Translations under genes and position numbers: made by a program
Assembly: GCA_021786915.1 (NCBI GenBank)
Contig: JAJYMP010000235.1
Coordinates: forward strand, 1-6,509
DNA: 6,509 nt
Direction of reading: 5' to 3'
Source: Chloroflexota bacterium
Lineage (GTDB): Bacteria; Chloroflexota; Limnocylindria; Limnocylindrales; CSP1-4
Part shown: piece by piece, positions 6,008 to 6,509 of the stretch
Position numbering within the stretch: position 1 is the stretch's first letter
Layout: each line of letters opens with the position of its first letter
Notes under the pieces: generated by a model
The model's input: the letters and a program-made list of their open reading frames with translations, nothing else
Database searches by the model: none
Told to the model about the DNA's origin: nothing

Positions 6008-6109
6008 GACGCGGCATGGAACACGGATGGGGCGCCCGCCGTCGTCACCGGCATCGTGCCGGCAACGTCCGAGGCCCGCGCGGGGAGAACCGGTTTCTGC
6101 CACGCGCCG

Positions 6110-6115
6110 TACACT
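6110..6115 (+). promoter_or_regulatory. -10 box TACACT for the MoxR-family gene
   Basis: TACACT is a good TANNNT hexamer in otherwise GC-rich DNA and would start a transcript near 6122, leaving a leader of about 110 bases. The -35 position at 17 bases spacing reads AGAACC, which is not a recognisable -35. It suggests the ATPase gene starts a new transcription unit rather than belonging to the pbpA cluster. Confidence 0.4.
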
Positions 6116-6136
6116 CCCGGCAGTCACACGGCGTCG

Positions 6137-6168
6137 TCCCCCGTTCCCGTGGAGCGGCGCCCGGGGGA
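6137..6168 (+). other. Leader hairpin upstream of the MoxR-family gene
   Basis: TCCCCCG (6137-6143) pairs perfectly with CGGGGGA (6162-6168) across an 18-base loop. The right arm includes GGGGGAGG, a Shine-Dalgarno-like run, but it lies about 65 bases before the ATG and is not the ribosome-binding site of this gene. It may be a leader structure or chance. Confidence 0.25.
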
Positions 6169-6235
6169 GGTTCTCGGGCCAGTCCTCGGCTCCAGAGGGA
6201 GCACGCGGCGTGGCCGCCATCACGACGGGAGTCCA

Positions 6236-6509
6236 ATGGGCAGCATCGCAACCATCGGCGACAGGGTCCTCGACAATGTCGAGCGGGTCATCGTGGGCAA
6301 GCACCAGGAGGTGCGCCTCGCGCTGGTTGCGCTCCTGTGCCGGGGCCACCTCCTGATCGAGGATGTGCCGGGAACGGGCAAGACCGTGCTCGCCAAGTCC
6401 ATCGCCCGGAGCCTCGGCTGCACCTTCCGCCGAATCCAGTTCACGCCCGACCTGCTGCCGTCCGACGTGACCGGCCTGTCGATCTACAACCAGAAGACCC
6501 AGGAGTTCG
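6236..6509 (+). CDS. MoxR-family AAA+ ATPase (partial, C-terminus off the right edge)
   Basis: Only the first 91 residues are in the window; the family is usually about 310-340 residues, so roughly the first quarter is seen. The protein opens with a short helix and IVGKHQEV (19-26, typically IVGQ), then [13 protein letters not shown] (38-50) containing the Walker A P-loop G46-T-G-K49-T50, then [21 protein letters not shown] (64-84), a strongly conserved MoxR signature. Walker B, sensor and arginine-finger residues lie beyond the edge. MoxR ATPases are chaperone-like and often precede genes for DUF58 (von Willebrand-like) and transglutaminase-type proteins that help assemble or mature partner complexes; whether those follow here cannot be seen. 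The ATG at 6236 has GGGAG at 6227-6231, a slightly short 4-base spacing, and no in-frame ATG or GTG was found in the preceding ~65 bases. The gene lies 245 bases after the small membrane gene and probably has its own promoter. Confidence 0.93.
   Translation, partial: MGSIATIGDRVLDNVERVIVGKHQEVRLALVALLCRGHLLIEDVPGTGKTVLAKSIARSLGCTFRRIQFTPDLLPSDVTGLSIYNQKTQEF

Larger units (their letters stand above)
5991..6235. other. Non-coding stretch before the MoxR-family gene
   Basis: These 245 bases contain no credible gene; the short open frames crossing them lack a ribosome-binding site or family resemblance. Visible elements are a 6-bp hairpin with a 3-base loop (CCGGCA-TCG-TGCCGG, 6048-6062), a TACACT -10-like box (6110-6115) and a larger hairpin (6137-6168) in the presumed leader. 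I see no match to a riboswitch class that I know. Confidence 0.5.

Noticed and set aside
3729..6017. Long minus-strand open frame of 762 codons opposite rodA and pbpA
   Set aside because: It is a mirror of high-GC codon bias; the translation is rich in Arg, Gly and Pro with no domain, and lies entirely opposite well-supported genes.
6027..6356. Plus-strand open frame of 109 codons before and into the MoxR-family gene
   Set aside because: It overlaps the MoxR gene in another frame and has no family resemblance or ribosome-binding site.

Overview
The window is a high-GC (roughly 70% or more by eye) stretch of bacterial chromosome, packed with genes whose third codon positions are nearly all G or C. 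It carries a compact cell-wall growth cluster of the kind first known from Actinomycetota: fhaA-fhaB-rodA-pbpA. DUF3662 plus FHA proteins next to SEDS and PBP genes also occur in high-GC Chloroflexota. The zinc-ribbon neighbour, the apparently leaderless starts and the lack of pstP/pknA/pknB in the cluster make me lean weakly towards a Chloroflexota lineage (for example Limnocylindria-like), but Actinomycetota cannot be excluded from sequence alone. There is no sign of phage, IS element, CRISPR, tRNA or rRNA.

Layout. Positions 1-1074 (minus strand) hold the 5' part of a gene that runs off the left edge: an eight-cysteine zinc-ribbon-like N-terminus followed by a long Ala/Pro/Glu/Val-rich tail. 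Positions 1075-1241 are a divergent promoter region. From 1242 to 5726 (plus strand) four genes are packed with a 2-base gap and then two 4-base stop/start overlaps: fhaA (DUF3662-linker-FHA), fhaB (one membrane helix plus FHA), rodA (SEDS glycosyltransferase) and pbpA (class B penicillin-binding transpeptidase). After a 33-base gap containing a palindrome and a -10-like hexamer comes a 76-residue two-helix membrane protein (5760-5990). Then a 245-base non-coding stretch with hairpins and a possible promoter leads to the first 91 residues of a MoxR-family AAA+ ATPase (6236 to the right edge).

How the genes fit together. RodA polymerises lipid II into glycan strands and PbpA cross-links them; the two form the SEDS-bPBP synthase. 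FhaA and FhaB are phosphothreonine readers that, in mycobacteria, couple Ser/Thr kinase signalling to wall synthesis. Here the readers and the synthase are kept together, but the phosphatase and kinases that flank them in mycobacteria are absent between fhaB and the MoxR gene. The signalling enzymes must lie elsewhere, or the FHA proteins read other kinases. The 55-residue cytoplasmic tail of PbpA, with several threonines, is a possible site for such regulation (inference).

Nothing here is plainly a new system. The most unusual parts are the zinc-ribbon/low-complexity protein, the kinase-free cluster, the PbpA tail, the small membrane protein with its leaderless-type start, and the palindrome overlapping the pbpA stop codon.
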